Assembly: GCA_022824585.1 (NCBI GenBank)
Contig: JAJDZN010000153.1
Span: 1 to 64,000, forward strand
Direction: 5' to 3'
From: Bryobacterales bacterium
GTDB taxonomy: Bacteria > Acidobacteriota > Terriglobia > Bryobacterales > UBA6623
Length of the DNA: 64,000 bases
Position numbers and translations under genes: made by a program. Under the pieces are notes generated by a model. The model worked only from the letters and a program-made list of their open reading frames with translations, was not told where the DNA came from and searched no databases. Positions 63,804-64,000 of this stretch are shown here, piece by piece. How positions within the stretch are numbered: the stretch's first letter is position 1; each line of letters begins with the position of its first letter.

Positions 63804-64000
63804 CCTGCTTCATCTCGACGATGAACCTGGTAGTCGCCGCGACTCTCCCGCCGATAGTTCGGTCTTCCTCGGCTTTCAGTTCCCGGTATCGCTGGAGCAT
63901 CTGTCGGGCCTGTTGCGCTTGGCCGGTTCTCTGCAGCGCGAGTCCGAGCCGGTAGTGGCCCAAGACATGATCCGGGGCGAGGCGGACGGCCTGCTGTAGC
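63787..64000 (-). CDS. C-terminal end of a TPR-repeat protein (5' part outside window)
   Basis: 71 codons before the TAA. The visible sequence LQQAVRLAPDHVLGHYRLG and ALQRTGQAQQARQMLQRYRE is a tetratricopeptide repeat, followed by a charged tail. Probably a scaffold or secreted TPR protein of the kind frequent in Acidobacteria. Coupled to the kinase by overlap; its function is not visible. Confidence 0.65.
   Translation of the reverse strand, partial: LQQAVRLAPDHVLGHYRLGLALQRTGQAQQARQMLQRYRELKAEEDRTIGGRVAATTRFIVEMKQDDRRR

Overview
The window (about 63% G+C by eye, dense coding, many ATGA/GTGA overlaps) looks like chromosome of a Gram-negative, aerobic or facultative heterotroph, most likely an Acidobacteriota member. 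LpxD and a TonB-dependent receptor show an outer membrane. The secreted protein at 29813 matches the 'acidobacterial VWFA-related' family. Twin-arginine Gfo/Idh/MocA oxidoreductases, a sulfatase, a sialidase and several secreted metal-dependent hydrolases fit that phylum. The assignment rests on gene content only; no 16S or marker tree was possible.

Layout. 0-8.5 kb is housekeeping: the end of an unidentified gene, a 5'-truncated GAPDH, pgk, a CoA-transferase, a methyltransferase, an S1/P1-like nuclease, then the overlapping set lpxD / P-loop protein / sulfatase, and an initiator tRNA-Met. 8.9-24.0 kb is a metal (probably zinc) homeostasis island. One operon encodes a MerC-like membrane protein, a Cys-rich exported peptide, a TonB receptor with two His/Asp/Glu-rich stretches, a CzcO-like flavoprotein, a reduced FeoB-like GTPase-permease, an unrecognised 193-aa protein and a COG0523 (CobW/ZNG1-type) GTPase. 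It is followed by a relic of a second receptor. Next come a His-rich two-repeat protein and an SmtB-like sensor on the minus strand (both SmtB metal sites conserved), and, divergently, a P1B-type ATPase and an ABC exporter-like system with two DUF3526-type permeases.

24.0-26.7 kb is a small conflict/toxin-antitoxin islet: HEPN + MNT, a DUF3883-type nuclease-like protein, and a Phd/UPF0175-like antitoxin with a DUF3368 PIN toxin whose 3' end is frameshifted. 27-43 kb holds two exported Gfo/Idh/MocA oxidoreductases, a HEAT-like protein, the VWFA protein, an EVE protein, a propeller+PHP protein, a class III aminotransferase, a TlpA-like thioredoxin, PlsY, a CNT nucleoside transporter, a PNPOx-like protein, a monohaem cytochrome and an orphan LolD/MacB-type ATPase. 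43-64 kb holds bifunctional PutA, a CehA/McbA-like lipoprotein, a sialidase, a second propeller+PHP protein, two amidohydrolases, a CrtC/AttH-like secreted protein, a large PIG-L deacetylase, and a coupled GH4 / PfkB / TPR-protein set running off the right end.

The best candidate for an undescribed system is the island at 8.9-18 kb. Read as a pathway it would take metal across the outer membrane (receptor), through a Cys-rich periplasmic peptide and MerC-like protein, across the inner membrane by a FeoB-like channel, and on to a COG0523 metallochaperone, with the SmtB-like sensor controlling a His-rich buffer protein and, across the divergent promoter, an efflux ATPase. The individual families are known; the linkage, the FeoB-like component and the 193-aa protein are what deserve testing.
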